A stretch of 64,000 bases of DNA from Nodosilinea sp. WJT8-NPBG4 (GCA_019359285.1 JAHHHQ010000055.1:27863-91862), one strand, 5' to 3'; positions 53,103-61,726 are shown, numbered from the stretch's first letter. Numbers and translations: made by a program. Notes: a model not told the origin generated them from the letters alone.

Positions 53103-53373
53103 GTTCCATATGACCTACCCTGGCGGCTGTTGCCAGACCACTTGCTGCCATCGCGAAACGAAGGAAGTCATAGGCAAACTGCTTATCTTCTTCCTGCATG
53201 CTCTGAAAGCCGAAGTGAAGGCATAGTGATAAGCACACGCCAGCCATGACCAGGGAGATAGACTTTTGATTCTTTTGAAGTGCCCGAGCCTGCGCGGCAT
53301 TTCCTTTCTTAGCTGCGGAGATACGCTTTTCCAGTTCAGGCAATTGTTGGGAATACCTAAGAAAACACATCAT
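53074..53373 (-). CDS. small hypothetical membrane protein
   Basis: 99 residues with a coiled N-terminal part (QLPELEKRISAAKKGNAAQA) and one or two hydrophobic segments (SISLVMAGVCLSLCLHFGF). AGGA precedes the ATG. It overlaps the end of the tail-type gene by 29 bases. Not recognised. Confidence 0.45.
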   Translation of the reverse strand: MMCFLRYSQQLPELEKRISAAKKGNAAQARALQKNQKSISLVMAGVCLSLCLHFGFQSMQEEDKQFAYDFLRFAMAASGLATAARVGHMELRSNSQSDS

Positions 53374-53417
53374 TTGAATTCCTGTTAAAATTGAAGAGCA
53401 TGTCTTAAAACTATGTC

Positions 53418-53440
53418 GCCCAGCTTCGGCTGGGCTTTTT
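53418..53440 (+). terminator. strong terminator hairpin
   Basis: GCCCAGC-TTCG-GCTGGGC followed by TTTTT, with a stable UUCG tetraloop. Confidence 0.9.
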
Positions 53441-53533
53441 AATTCTTAGGCGTATACAACCACACAAAATAGTTGACCAGACTTGAGTGGGTGCTTTGTG
53501 AGAGCTTAGGAGCATGGTTTTATACGCAAAAAC

Positions 53534-54040
53534 ATGCACTTTAATTCAGCTAAAGTCCACGACTTAAAACAAGAGATCAAAAGCCTTTCCCTTTGGGAGG
53601 GGGCTCTTCGTTGTTTTGAAGCCCGACTACCAAAATTAATCGCAAGTCAGCCCGTTGGTGGTTGCTGGGATCACCATCGGAAAGACACAGATGGCTACGG
53701 TCTTTTCAATGTTTTGGGGAAAGATTTTAGGCTTCATCGATTGAGTTATACCTACTTCAATCAGCCGCTTGCGGATGGCCGCTGGGTTCTCCATAAGTGC
53801 AACAACCCAGCGTGCTGGAGGCCTGACCATTTGTACGAAGGAAATGCATCTGACAACGCTTTAGACAGAGTTGCTGCCGGGACTACTCGCGGCAAGCTTC
53901 CCACTGAGACTGTCTTTTTAATTAAGCAGTTGATTGGCGAAGGGTTGTCGAACAAGCAAATCGCTGAATGGTTTGGAGTTTCCCCAGGGTGTGTCTCTCA
54001 CATCCGCGTCGGGCGTCGAAGAAAAGACATCGCCGCCTAA
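53534..54040 (+). CDS. HNH homing-type endonuclease with C-terminal HTH
   Basis: 168 residues. The HNH module has CWDHHRKDTDGYGLF, RLHRLSYTYF, WVLHKCNNPACWRPDHL and EGNASDNALDRV. The C-terminus (FLIKQLIGEGLSNKQIAEWF, GVSPGCVSHIRVGRR) is an HTH. This layout is that of phage and intron-borne HNH endonucleases that cut DNA to spread their own gene. It is followed by a terminator and an AP2-type HNH gene. Confidence 0.88.
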   Translation: MHFNSAKVHDLKQEIKSLSLWEGALRCFEARLPKLIASQPVGGCWDHHRKDTDGYGLFNVLGKDFRLHRLSYTYFNQPLADGRWVLHKCNNPACWRPDHLYEGNASDNALDRVAAGTTRGKLPTETVFLIKQLIGEGLSNKQIAEWFGVSPGCVSHIRVGRRRKDIAA

Positions 54041-54054
54041 CTATCTAGACGACC

Positions 54055-54082
54055 AGCCGGGCCTCCCCGGCTTTTATTTTTA
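54055..54082 (+). terminator. terminator hairpin
   Basis: AGCCGGG-CCTC-CCCGGCT followed by TTTATTTTTAT. Confidence 0.85.
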
Positions 54083-54104
54083 TCTATTCAAACCATAGAA
54101 AATA

Positions 54105-54650
54105 ATGCAGACCTTCTTGAAGCTTCAGAACCGTGACTATGGCGCAATTATTTCCCCTGAGGATAACGACCTTAGCAGCGGGAGCTGGTATGAAACCGAG
54201 CGCGGCTATATACAGCAGTATTCGTCAAGCGGCATCATAAAGCTCCATCGTTTAATCATGGAGCGCAAGCTAGGGCGGGCTCTATGCGCCAACGAAATGG
54301 TCGATCACCGCAGCAGGATCACCCTCGACAACACCCGAAACAACCTACGGCTGGCTACACAGACATCTAACGAGGGAAATAAAGGAGTGAGGCGAGACAA
54401 CTCCACCGGCTTTAAGGGGGTTAGCCTAATGGCGAACGGCAAGTACAAGGCCACTATTACTGTCAGCGGCAAAGCAAAGCACCTCAAGTGCTGGCCTACA
54501 GCACACGAAGCCGCGCTGGCCTACGATCGAGCTGCCCTAGAGTACTTTGGGGAGTTTGCCTTTCTCAACCTTCTTCAAAAAGGCGTGGTAAATTACCACC
54601 AGGTTTACCACCAACTTCAGCCTGAAGGCAGCGTTCCGTTGGCTCATTAA
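54105..54650 (+). CDS. HNH endonuclease with AP2 DNA-binding domain
   Basis: 181 residues. The HNH part has IIKLHRLIMERKLG, NEMVDHRSRITLDNTRNNL and RLATQTSNEGNKG. The AP2-type domain follows: NSTGFKGVSLMANGKYKA, HLKCWPTAHEAALAYDRAAL and YFGEFAFLN. AP2-HNH proteins are typical homing endonucleases of phages and cyanobacteria and are relatives of plant AP2 factors. It ends 50 bases before tRNA-Ser. Confidence 0.92.
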   Translation: MQTFLKLQNRDYGAIISPEDNDLSSGSWYETERGYIQQYSSSGIIKLHRLIMERKLGRALCANEMVDHRSRITLDNTRNNLRLATQTSNEGNKGVRRDNSTGFKGVSLMANGKYKATITVSGKAKHLKCWPTAHEAALAYDRAALEYFGEFAFLNLLQKGVVNYHQVYHQLQPEGSVPLAH

Positions 54651-54699
54651 CATTGAGCCAATGGCCGCGAGGGGCGCTGAAAGTCCTGAAACCATAGTA

Positions 54700-54782
54700 C
54701 GGAGAGGGAGGGATTCGAACCCTCGGTCCTTGCGGACACCCGATTTCAAGTCGGGCGCATTCGACCACTCTGCCACCTCTCC
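54700..54782 (-). tRNA. tRNA-Ser(UGA)
   Basis: 83 bases. Acceptor GGAGAGG/CCTCTCC pairs fully. The anticodon arm is CCCGA-CTTGAAA-TCGGG (UGA), the variable arm GTCC-GCAA-GGAC and the T arm GAGGG-TTCGAAT-CCCTC. The discriminator is G; CCA is not encoded. Confidence 0.97.
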
Positions 54783-55059
54783 AAGGGGGGATGACTACCG
54801 AACGGGCAGCCCTAATATCTGTTATATCACTCTGATGGCAGACTTCAAGACCAATCTAGGTGCTTATAGACGAGGATAATCCCTGCCCTCTAAGGATGTG
54901 CCAGACAATTCACAGGCACAAGGGAGGTCATGGAACGCTATTGCCTTCGTCAGAATGTTGCATATTGATAATCTCAATCTTTGGAGCCACGCTGCCACCT
55001 CAATGTGAAACCTTAGGGTTTGCTGGTGGCTATGCAATGTCGGCCTACTAATAAACGCT

Positions 55060-55713
55060 ATGAGTCAATCCATGTTCTCGACCTGGCCTGCTTCTATCAG
55101 CGCTCCCAAGGCTGCTGTTAAGCCCGAACAGCTGACTAGCACGGAACTGGTAGCCCTCTGCCAGCAACGGCTACGGCCCGAGCGAATGATGTTCGCCGAA
55201 CTTCTGCGCCGTTACCAAGGCCACGTAGATAAGTTGCTCTACCACCTCGCCCCCGATTGGCCCGATCGCGCAGATTTAGCTCAGGAAGTCTGGATTCGGG
55301 TATACCGCAACATGCGCCGCCTGAACGATCCCGCAAAGTTTAAAGGCTGGCTAGGCCGCATTACCACTAATTTGTTCTATGACGAGTTGCGGCGGCGTAA
55401 GCGCAACCGCGCAACCCTTTCCCTCGATGCTCCCCTTGCTCTTGAAGATGGCAGCATTGATTGGGATGTACCCGCCAGTGCTCCCGGTCCAGTTGACACC
55501 ATGATGACCCAGGAATTCTACGACCAGCTGCACCGGGCTATTGCCGATTTGCCTGAGGTCTTTCGTACTACTATAGTGCTGCGCGAGATTCAGGGGCTGT
55601 CCTATGAAGAAATTGCTGAGATGACTGGGGTATCGCTGGGTACTGTTAAATCTCGCATTGCCCGTGCTCGACAGCGGCTGCAGACTGAGTTGCAGCCTTA
55701 TCTAGGCAACTAA
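55060..55713 (+). CDS. ECF-type RNA polymerase sigma factor (SigG-like)
   Basis: 217 residues. Region 2 reads FAELLRRYQGHVDKLLYHLA, DRADLAQEVWIRVYRNM and FKGWLGRITTNLFYDELRRR. Region 4 reads IADLPEVFRTTIVLREIQGL, SYEEIAEMTGVSLGTVKSRI and ARARQRLQ. In cyanobacteria this type is followed by an anti-sigma gene and serves envelope or stress responses. Here an anti-sigma-like gene follows, and a GGAACC-type promoter lies between them. Confidence 0.92.
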   Translation: MSQSMFSTWPASISAPKAAVKPEQLTSTELVALCQQRLRPERMMFAELLRRYQGHVDKLLYHLAPDWPDRADLAQEVWIRVYRNMRRLNDPAKFKGWLGRITTNLFYDELRRRKRNRATLSLDAPLALEDGSIDWDVPASAPGPVDTMMTQEFYDQLHRAIADLPEVFRTTIVLREIQGLSYEEIAEMTGVSLGTVKSRIARARQRLQTELQPYLGN

Positions 55714-55777
55714 GACCAACACGTTTAAGGGTGCTCTGCCAACCAATTTTACGTCTTGTGTAATTTGCAAGGCATTG

Positions 55778-55804
55778 GGAACCGGTTTGGAACAAGTATC
55801 CGTC
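55778..55804 (+). promoter_or_regulatory. possible ECF sigma promoter
   Basis: GGAACC (55778-55783) and CGTC (55801-55804) are separated by 17 bases, the classical ECF layout. It lies between the sigma gene and the anti-sigma gene, so the sigma factor may drive its own inhibitor. Confidence 0.5.
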
Positions 55805-56015
55805 CTTATAGCAATGCCTGAGCAAAAGCAGAAGTCTCTATCTAGGGATATATGTTTTGCTTGTTAGAATTGACCTCGGGAGGTTACCGATTTTAAGGGG
55901 TTGGCATTATGATCAGTAGCGGCGGTAAGAACTGGCTTGTCTAGTGAACCACTAGATTGGGCCGTTGCCTGCCATGGCCGTTGTTTAGTTGCTTATTCCA
56001 GGTGTTGTTTTTGGT

Positions 56016-56588
56016 ATGGCTACTTTTCCCTATATGCCTAGCCAGGTTCAGCGTTCATCCTCCAGCGGTGCTATTTCAGATGAGTCTTTGATGACTACAG
56101 CTTCCTGCTGTCACGATTTAGATGCCATTAAGCGCGATCGCTTTGAGTTGATAAGCGCCTATCTCGACGGCGAGGTTACGCCTCAAGAGCGCCAGCAAGT
56201 GTTGTGTTGGCTTCAGCAAGACGACGGCACCCGCACTTTATACAATCGCTTACTCATTCTGCGCCAGGGGCTACGTACCCAAAATTGCCCTTCCGACTGT
56301 GACCCAGAAGAGACTATTGCGGGCGTTTTCCATGGCCTTAACCACCGACTCCGGTTGGTTACGATGGCAGGTCTTGGAGTAGCTGCCATTGGCGTGATCA
56401 ATCTCTTATCTGGTGGGGTTGGTGCTGGCAACTCTTCTTGGCGTATGGCGACGACTGCTCAGCCTGAGGCTCTAAAAATTGCCTTAGACAGACCAGCTTT
56501 TCCTATTCCTGAGACATCGCCAGCGATGTCTACCGACATAGGTAACCCTGTTGAATCTGGCGGTCTTCCCGTCGATTCCGAGCTGTAG
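56016..56588 (+). CDS. anti-sigma factor-like membrane protein
   Basis: 190 residues from ATG 56016 (TTG 55989 possible). The N-terminal domain (FELISAYLDGEVTPQERQQV and LCWLQQDDGTRTLYNRLLIL) is that of anti-sigma factors. A hydrophobic segment (VTMAGLGVAAIGVINLLSGG) then leads to a probable periplasmic tail. It should bind the ECF sigma factor at 55060 at the membrane. It does not show a clear HxxxCxxC zinc motif. Confidence 0.8.
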   Translation: MATFPYMPSQVQRSSSSGAISDESLMTTASCCHDLDAIKRDRFELISAYLDGEVTPQERQQVLCWLQQDDGTRTLYNRLLILRQGLRTQNCPSDCDPEETIAGVFHGLNHRLRLVTMAGLGVAAIGVINLLSGGVGAGNSSWRMATTAQPEALKIALDRPAFPIPETSPAMSTDIGNPVESGGLPVDSEL

Positions 56589-56623
56589 TTGCTTGAACTG
56601 ATACTTAGTTCAGGATAAATGAC

Positions 56624-56667
56624 GAAGCGGGTTAGGTTTCTCAAGGAAACCTAACCCGCTTCTTTTT
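56624..56667. terminator. strong bidirectional terminator
   Basis: GAAGCGGGTTAGGTTTC and its exact complement flank TCAAG; the plus strand goes on with TTTTTC. The 17-bp stem lies between the anti-sigma gene and convergent ndhO. Confidence 0.95.
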
Positions 56668-56703
56668 CGAACTTGATTTATTTGTAGGCCACTGGAGGTA
56701 GGC

Positions 56704-56922
56704 CTAAAACTTTTCTAGCTGGTCAAGGCGCAACCAGAAGTTGGGGGTAGGCACCTTACCAAACTTAACCAGGGCATAGTCATTACTGGTTTCCAAGATT
56801 TCCCCTTGGGTTTCAAACAAGTAGGGTGGAAACCGAGTGTCGCTAGCGGTAGCCTCTAGACTACTTTCTAGCTTGTCGCGCACGGCGCGCACCAGATCGC
56901 CACGCTTTAAAGTTGCTGCCAT
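56704..56922 (-). CDS. ndhO: NAD(P)H-quinone oxidoreductase subunit O
   Basis: 72 residues from ATG 56922. LKRGDLVRAVRDKLESSLEA, SDTRFPPYLFETQGEILE and PTPNFWLRLDQLE match NdhO throughout. NdhO is a small subunit of the cyanobacterial NDH-1 complex in the thylakoid membrane, involved in cyclic electron flow. Found only in oxygenic phototrophs. Confidence 0.97.
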   Translation of the reverse strand: MAATLKRGDLVRAVRDKLESSLEATASDTRFPPYLFETQGEILETSNDYALVKFGKVPTPNFWLRLDQLEKF

Positions 56923-57006
56923 AGATCTATTTGCTATCAACCTCAGCCTTACTGTACACGAAATCTACTAGGCACAGCGCCCTAGATATTCCAAGTGCTG
57001 GCCCCT

Positions 57007-57858
57007 CTAGCGCTGGCACTGGGGGCAGTAATGGGCCGATCGCCCCGCTAGCTTGAGACGGCAGATGGGAGTGTCGCAGCGGCGACAGGGTTGGCCTTCG
57101 CGATCGTAGACCCAGGCAACGCCGCCATAGTTGCCGTTAACACCGTAGATGTCGCGGTAGTCGCTGAATGTGGTACCCCCTGACTCAATACTAGTGGTGA
57201 GCACCTCACGAATGGCGCTGTGCAGCTGCTGGAGTTGTTTAGAGCCAACGCGATCGCTGAGGGTGAGTGGCCTGAGCCCGCTTAAAAATAGCGCTTCATC
57301 GGCGTAGATATTGCCAATGCCCGCTACCAATCTCTGGTCGAGCAGGGCGTTTTTAATGGGGCGATGGCTCCGGCTGAGGCGCTGGCGTAGGTAAGCCAAT
57401 GAGAACTCTTCGTCAAAGGGTTCAGGCCCTAGGGTTTGTAGGCCGGTCATGATGCTTGTTGGGGCAACCCCAGGGGGCACCCACCAGAGGCGGCCAAAGG
57501 TGCGCTGATCAACGTAGCGCAGCTCGTGATTATCGCTGAGCCAGAGACGGACTCTACAGTGGGGCTGCACCGGGGTTTTCGGGTCGAGCCACAGCAACTG
57601 CCCCGTCATGCGCAGGTGTACCCCCAGGTAGCCGCCTGGGCTACCGTCTGTCTGGGTGAGCTGCCCCAGCAGATATTTACCCCGGCGGTGCCAGTCCGAC
57701 AGGCTAGAGCCAGTAATGCCGGTTAAAAACGCTGCTTCATCGTTGTTGGGATGGGCGATCGCGCGGGTCAGTAATACCTGCCCACCCTCCAGCCGATGCC
57801 CTGGCGTCACCCGCGCCAGACCGCGCCGCACGGTTTCAACTTCAGGTAATTCTGGCAA
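57007..57858 (-). CDS. mutM: formamidopyrimidine-DNA glycosylase
   Basis: 283 residues. The N-terminus MPELPEVETVRRGL supplies the catalytic Pro and Glu. The helix-two-turn-helix has VAGIGNIYADEALF, and the C-terminal zinc finger is CRRCDTPICRLKLAGR...CPQC. The enzyme removes oxidised purines such as 8-oxoguanine. It lies downstream of psaE on the same strand, an order I recall from other cyanobacteria. Confidence 0.97.
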   Translation of the reverse strand: MPELPEVETVRRGLARVTPGHRLEGGQVLLTRAIAHPNNDEAAFLTGITGSSLSDWHRRGKYLLGQLTQTDGSPGGYLGVHLRMTGQLLWLDPKTPVQPHCRVRLWLSDNHELRYVDQRTFGRLWWVPPGVAPTSIMTGLQTLGPEPFDEEFSLAYLRQRLSRSHRPIKNALLDQRLVAGIGNIYADEALFLSGLRPLTLSDRVGSKQLQQLHSAIREVLTTSIESGGTTFSDYRDIYGVNGNYGGVAWVYDREGQPCRRCDTPICRLKLAGRSAHYCPQCQR

Positions 57859-58065
57859 AGCTTAACTTTGGGCCGCTGCCCCCTCACGGTATGTTCCTGA
57901 ACTATAGCAATCGTGGGGGATGCGCATACAGAAACGACCCTAATAATTAAAGCCCATGCCGAAGCACAGGCCTTAATTATTGCCACAACGCTAGTCAAAT
58001 CCCTATGGCCCCTGCCAGAGCACTGAAGGCAGCTTTCGGCCGGAGCTAGAGGGTGATTAGCCTAG

Positions 58066-58281
58066 CTAGGCTTTTTTAGCAGCCGCCTTGGGGGCTTCAA
58101 CCTCTTGCAGCTCGGCTAGCGCGAAGTTGTTGGTGTTGATGCCGGCGTAATTGACATTATTAAAACGCACTACCGCGGGGTATTTGATGCCGCTTTGGTC
58201 GATGGTGGCAACGGTGCCGACTTCCCGGAACCAGTAAGACTCTTTGCGGAGAATGCGAACTTTAGAACCACGTTGAACCAT
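58066..58281 (-). CDS. psaE: photosystem I subunit IV
   Basis: 71 residues from the ATG of MVQRGSKVRILRKESYWF. The remainder, VGTVATIDQSG, YPAVVRFNNVNYAGINTNNF and ALAELQEVE, is the PsaE SH3-like fold. PsaE sits on the stromal side of photosystem I and helps ferredoxin docking and cyclic flow. A lysine/alanine tail is present. Confidence 0.98.
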   Translation of the reverse strand: MVQRGSKVRILRKESYWFREVGTVATIDQSGIKYPAVVRFNNVNYAGINTNNFALAELQEVEAPKAAAKKA

Positions 58282-58631
58282 GAACAATGCCCTCTTAAAA
58301 TCAATATTAATGGCAGCTTGCCCAGGCCAAACCCCAGCCCAGACTCATTGCAAAAAGCCGTGGCTAAGCTTGGATAGGGGGTTATTCCATGTCCACCAGA
58401 TTACTACGAGTCCTCAGCTCCATGGCATCATGGGGTTTAAGTTTTATTGCAGTCCCAAAAACAGGATCCATAAAGATCAAGGAGGAGCGAAAGACAATCA
58501 GTTTGCGGTCAAGATTAGTAGCCCTTAGACCGCTTAGCGGACCAGAAGATGGTGAGGCGATCGCCCCAAATCTTCTGACCACAATTTTGTTTACATTTCG
58601 CAATATAGGGGAATATTAGTAGTATCACCCC
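58282..58631. other. divergent intergenic region of psaE and the phycobilisome-like gene
   Basis: 350 bases hold the promoters of two divergent genes. No gene was seen; the short frames overlapping each other on both strands lack family features. No specific operator was identified. Confidence 0.4.
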
Positions 58632-59126
58632 GTGGGAGACTTGCTCAGCATGCTCACTAACGTCCAGGCTCTAGTCCAAGTCACCGATGGTCGCTACGCC
58701 TCCGACCAAGAGCTAATGTTTTTTCAGCAATACCTGGGCTCTGTTAGCACCCGGCTGCGGGCTTACCAAAAGATTCAGGGGGCCGAGCAGCAAATTATCA
58801 GCCAAGTCCTAACTCGGCTCAAGGTCCAAAAGCCCGATATCTTTTTAGTAGGTAGTCAAGATTTGGCTGCTAAGTGGCAGCGAGACACCGTGCGAGTGCT
58901 GCGCTACAGCGCCACGGCACTGCTGCTTAACGATTCAGAGTGGCTTAAAGACAGCCTGCTGATGTGGTTCCAGAGCATCATGCGAGCCTTTGGGGCACAG
59001 GATAGCTGTAACCTCACCTACACCCTCATGCAGGAGGTGATGACCCAGCACCTTGATCCTGAAGAGCTGAGACTGTTTTTACCCATCCTGGAGCTGAGCC
59101 GTACCCTCCTGGGTAAATCTATTTAA
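58632..59126 (+). CDS. phycobilisome-like (allophycocyanin-family) protein
   Basis: 164 residues from GTG 58632; ATG 58650 is an alternative. The globin-like phycobiliprotein fold is seen in YLGSVSTRLRAYQKIQGAEQ, TVRVLRYSATALLLND, LLMWFQSIMRAFG and LTYTLMQEVMTQHL. The usual chromophore cysteine position (C84) is within the RYSATALLLND region, which has no cysteine, so a bilin is unlikely. It resembles the protein encoded at 60473 and probably belongs to the same photosystem assembly cluster. Confidence 0.8.
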   Translation: MGDLLSMLTNVQALVQVTDGRYASDQELMFFQQYLGSVSTRLRAYQKIQGAEQQIISQVLTRLKVQKPDIFLVGSQDLAAKWQRDTVRVLRYSATALLLNDSEWLKDSLLMWFQSIMRAFGAQDSCNLTYTLMQEVMTQHLDPEELRLFLPILELSRTLLGKSI

Positions 59127-59178
59127 GCCTAGCCAGACGCCGAGATTACTGGCATCAACCAATCGTCGGACCGCTATA

Positions 59179-59224
59179 ACACCAGAGCCCAGGCCGCCAA
59201 CTGCAGCGGTCTGGGCTCTGGTGT
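59179..59224 (+). terminator. long hairpin after the phycobilisome-like gene
   Basis: ACACCAGAGCCCAG pairs exactly with CTGGGCTCTGGTGT, extended by CCGC/GCGG around 8 bases. There is no T run, so it may be a terminator without U tract or a transcript-end stabiliser. Confidence 0.55.
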
Positions 59225-59422
59225 ACGGAGGAAACAAATACTACGTTTTATGTCGTGACAGAAAAGCGTAGGTAAGCGACAATGCTTTATCTCCAGCAGC
59301 TTTAGCCTTGGGCAGACAGGTTGGCAACGGTGCGATCGCGCACCTCTGCACTGTTAATTCTGCGTCGGCCTGGGCACATTACAGCTATCACTGAAAACAG
59401 TCTTACAAGGCCTGTTCGAGCT

Positions 59423-60106
59423 ATGGTTATGACCACAGAGACCGCCCACCGTCTGCACCAAAAACTTCCCAAAAAGCATAACCACTATGCCTTACGGGAT
59501 TTCTTTCAGTTCAATAGCGAATATGGCACTATTACCGACTGGAACGACGCGCGCAATGTGCTCACCAGCGAAGATTTTATCCTTGGCCTGCTAGAGGGGC
59601 TGCAAGAAGAAGTCGGTGATGCCTCATCAGCCATCATGTATACCGTGGGGCTGGAGTGGGGCAAACACGACTCGCTGATATTTGAAGCCTGGTTTGAGCG
59701 CGAGTTTGCCATGAGCCCCCGCCGCGCCAACCTGATGTTCTTGCTCGAAACCTGGTGGTGGCCCTTCATTTCCCAGGGCTGGGGCCGATGGGAGGTCGAT
59801 ATGAGCGATCGCAAACAGGGCTTTATGTTCATCAATGTGTTTGACTCCGCTGTGGCCCGCACCTTGGGCGACGTGGGCAAGCCCGTCTGCCACCTCTACG
59901 CAGGTCTGTTTGCCGGGTTTTTTACCGAGATGGTGCGCAAGCAGCTGAGCTGCATTGAAATTCAGTGCTACTCCATGGGTGAGACCTACTGCAAATTCTT
60001 GCTGGGGAGCCGCGAGCGTATCGACGCTGCCTCTTTCTGGATGAATGAAGGGGCCAATGCCCGCGACATCGAGAAGCGCCTGCGGGCTGGGGAAGGCGGC
60101 CAATGA
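59423..60106 (+). CDS. V4R-domain protein (Slr0144-like)
   Basis: 227 residues from ATG 59423; TTG 59321 adds an unsupported 34. The 4-vinyl reductase-type V4R domain is visible: NSEYGTITDWNDARNVLTSE, SSAIMYTVGLEWGKHD, GFMFINVFDSAVARTLG, CHLYAGLFAGFFTEMVRKQL and SCIEIQCYSMGETYCKFLLG with cysteines for ligand binding. In Synechocystis the homologue heads the slr0144-slr0152 cluster that aids photosystem II assembly. The stop overlaps the next gene by ATGA. Confidence 0.85.
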   Translation: MVMTTETAHRLHQKLPKKHNHYALRDFFQFNSEYGTITDWNDARNVLTSEDFILGLLEGLQEEVGDASSAIMYTVGLEWGKHDSLIFEAWFEREFAMSPRRANLMFLLETWWWPFISQGWGRWEVDMSDRKQGFMFINVFDSAVARTLGDVGKPVCHLYAGLFAGFFTEMVRKQLSCIEIQCYSMGETYCKFLLGSRERIDAASFWMNEGANARDIEKRLRAGEGGQ

Positions 60107-60390
60107 GCACATTTTCTGTAGAGTCGCAGAGTCAACCCTGGCTTAGAGAAACGGTTCAGGCCTTCTTTGAGGCTGTCGCTTGGGACGGGCGATCGGTGCC
60201 CGCCGTTCCGGGGTTGGGGTCAGGCCCTCGGTCAGAGTCGACCATGACCATGACCGTTAGCGATTTCTTTCAAAACATTGCTTGGGATGGTCAGCCCACC
60301 ATTGGTGTGCCCATCTCTCCCCTAGCCGCAACGACCACTCCCACTGCTGACCCCAATCTCGATTTGACCTTGGACGATCTATTCGGCTAA
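60103..60390 (+). CDS. Slr0145-like protein
   Basis: 95 residues starting in the ATGA overlap with the V4R gene. It has two similar motifs: FFEAVAWDGRSVPAVPG (about 22-38) and FFQNIAWDGQPTIGVP (about 53-68), then a C-terminal acidic LDLTLDDLFG. The repeated F-F-x-x-(V/I)-A-W-D-G motif looks like a short docking peptide. The position equals that of slr0145 in the Synechocystis cluster. Function unknown. Confidence 0.75.
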   Translation: MSTFSVESQSQPWLRETVQAFFEAVAWDGRSVPAVPGLGSGPRSESTMTMTVSDFFQNIAWDGQPTIGVPISPLAATTTPTADPNLDLTLDDLFG

Positions 60391-60472
60391 CCCTTGACAT
60401 TGCTTAGCCTGCTAGCGGACCGCAAGGACCACCACCCCAACCACCTGCGCCCCACTTCCTCGGAGATTTGCC

Positions 60473-60961
60473 ATGACCTTTAAGCTCGACACCCTATTTG
60501 ACTCCCCCGACAAGCAGTACCTCAACGCCAACGACCTCAGCGTTCTGAGCCAGTACGTCAGCTCAATTCCAGAGCGCATGGCAGTCTACCGCACCCTGCG
60601 GGACCAAGAAATTGCCATTATGCAGCCCATTGCCGATGCCCTACAGCAGCAGGCCGGTCACCCCGAGCCCCTAGTTGAGCGCAGCGTGCGCAGCGGTCTC
60701 ATGGTGCTACGCTACGCGGCCATGGCGATGCTGCTCGACGATGATGGCTTTGTGGAAGAGCGCTTGCAAGGCTGGCTGCCCGAAATGGTCAAAGCTTACG
60801 AAACCCAAGCGGTTGATCAACAGCTCTTTCAGCTGCTAATGCAGCAGTTGGCTAAGGTTTTTTCGCCGGCCCAGCTCAACCTGCTCAAGCCCAGCCTTGA
60901 AAAAGCCAAAAGTCTGATGCTAAACACTCGCGAAACCGTCACCCTAGCCGGGTTGCTCTAG
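60473..60961 (+). CDS. phycobilisome-like protein (Slr0146-like)
   Basis: 162 residues. The phycobiliprotein fold shows in YVSSIPERMAVYRTLRDQEI, RSVRSGLMVLRYAAMAMLLD, EERLQGWLPEMVKAY and LFQLLMQQLAKVFSPAQLNL. No cysteine is present, so it cannot carry a bilin. In Synechocystis the matching gene is slr0146 of the photosystem II assembly cluster. Confidence 0.82.
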   Translation: MTFKLDTLFDSPDKQYLNANDLSVLSQYVSSIPERMAVYRTLRDQEIAIMQPIADALQQQAGHPEPLVERSVRSGLMVLRYAAMAMLLDDDGFVEERLQGWLPEMVKAYETQAVDQQLFQLLMQQLAKVFSPAQLNLLKPSLEKAKSLMLNTRETVTLAGLL

Positions 60962-61056
60962 GCACAACTAGCGGTTTGGCCGTTGGGGGTTGCCCCTGCC
61001 CGCCATGGTTGGCGGGTCTGACCACCATCATCATTACCCTGTGAAGGACGTTAACT

Positions 61057-61719
61057 ATGGTTTCTGTTGCCGATTTGCTCACTGATGGCCGGCTGCCCGG
61101 CAATTACTTTGCCCAAGATCTCTATGTGCGGGGCTCTACCGAGCTGGGCCTGCTGGAAAATCGGCGCGGCGATCGCTTATTAGCCATTCCCGACGCACTG
61201 CTCCAGGCCATCTATTCTGGCCTAGAAAAGGAAACCGGCCAGGCCTCTCGGCTGGTGCTCTACAACTGTGGCCGCTGGTGGGGCAAAAACTTCTACGCCC
61301 GCTTTTGCGAAGAGCTAGCCGACTACTATAAGCAGCCCCTCTCCAGCCTGTCGATGGCTGAATTTCTCCAGTCGCTACAGCAGTGTTGGAAAACCCACGG
61401 CTGGGGCCAGATTCATTTGGATATTACCTACCGCGATCGCGGCTTTTTAGGGGTAGAAATCTGGCATTCTCCCTTTACTGCCACTGCCCCCCAAGGCCAA
61501 AAACCAGCGGGCGATCTGGAGCGCGGCATTCTTGAGATCTTTTTTAGCCAGCTCACTGGGCGCGAGTTGCGCTGTGCTCAAACCAGCTGCACGGCCAAGG
61601 GCGACGACTGCAACCGCTTTGTTCTAGGTCTAGAAAAGCGGCTACAGCCGGTAGAAGCCCTTGTAGCCAATGGCCAAGCCCATCAGGCTATTATGCAAAC
61701 CCTTATGCAGCAGGGGTAA
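61057..61719 (+). CDS. V4R-domain protein (Slr0147-like)
   Basis: 220 residues. V4R features: RLPGNYFAQDLYVRGSTELG, SRLVLYNCGRWWGKNFYARF, THGWGQIHLDITYRDRGF and RCAQTSCTAKGDDCNRFVLG with the cysteines of the ligand site. It is a paralogue of the V4R protein at 59423. The kinase gene follows after 7 bases, so they are co-transcribed. Confidence 0.85.
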   Translation: MVSVADLLTDGRLPGNYFAQDLYVRGSTELGLLENRRGDRLLAIPDALLQAIYSGLEKETGQASRLVLYNCGRWWGKNFYARFCEELADYYKQPLSSLSMAEFLQSLQQCWKTHGWGQIHLDITYRDRGFLGVEIWHSPFTATAPQGQKPAGDLERGILEIFFSQLTGRELRCAQTSCTAKGDDCNRFVLGLEKRLQPVEALVANGQAHQAIMQTLMQQG

Positions 61720-61726
61720 ACAAACG

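Noticed and set aside
37085..54782. The two tRNA-like genes as matching att sites of one element
   Set aside because: Their 3' ends differ in the T stem and acceptor, so they are not a direct repeat created by integration.
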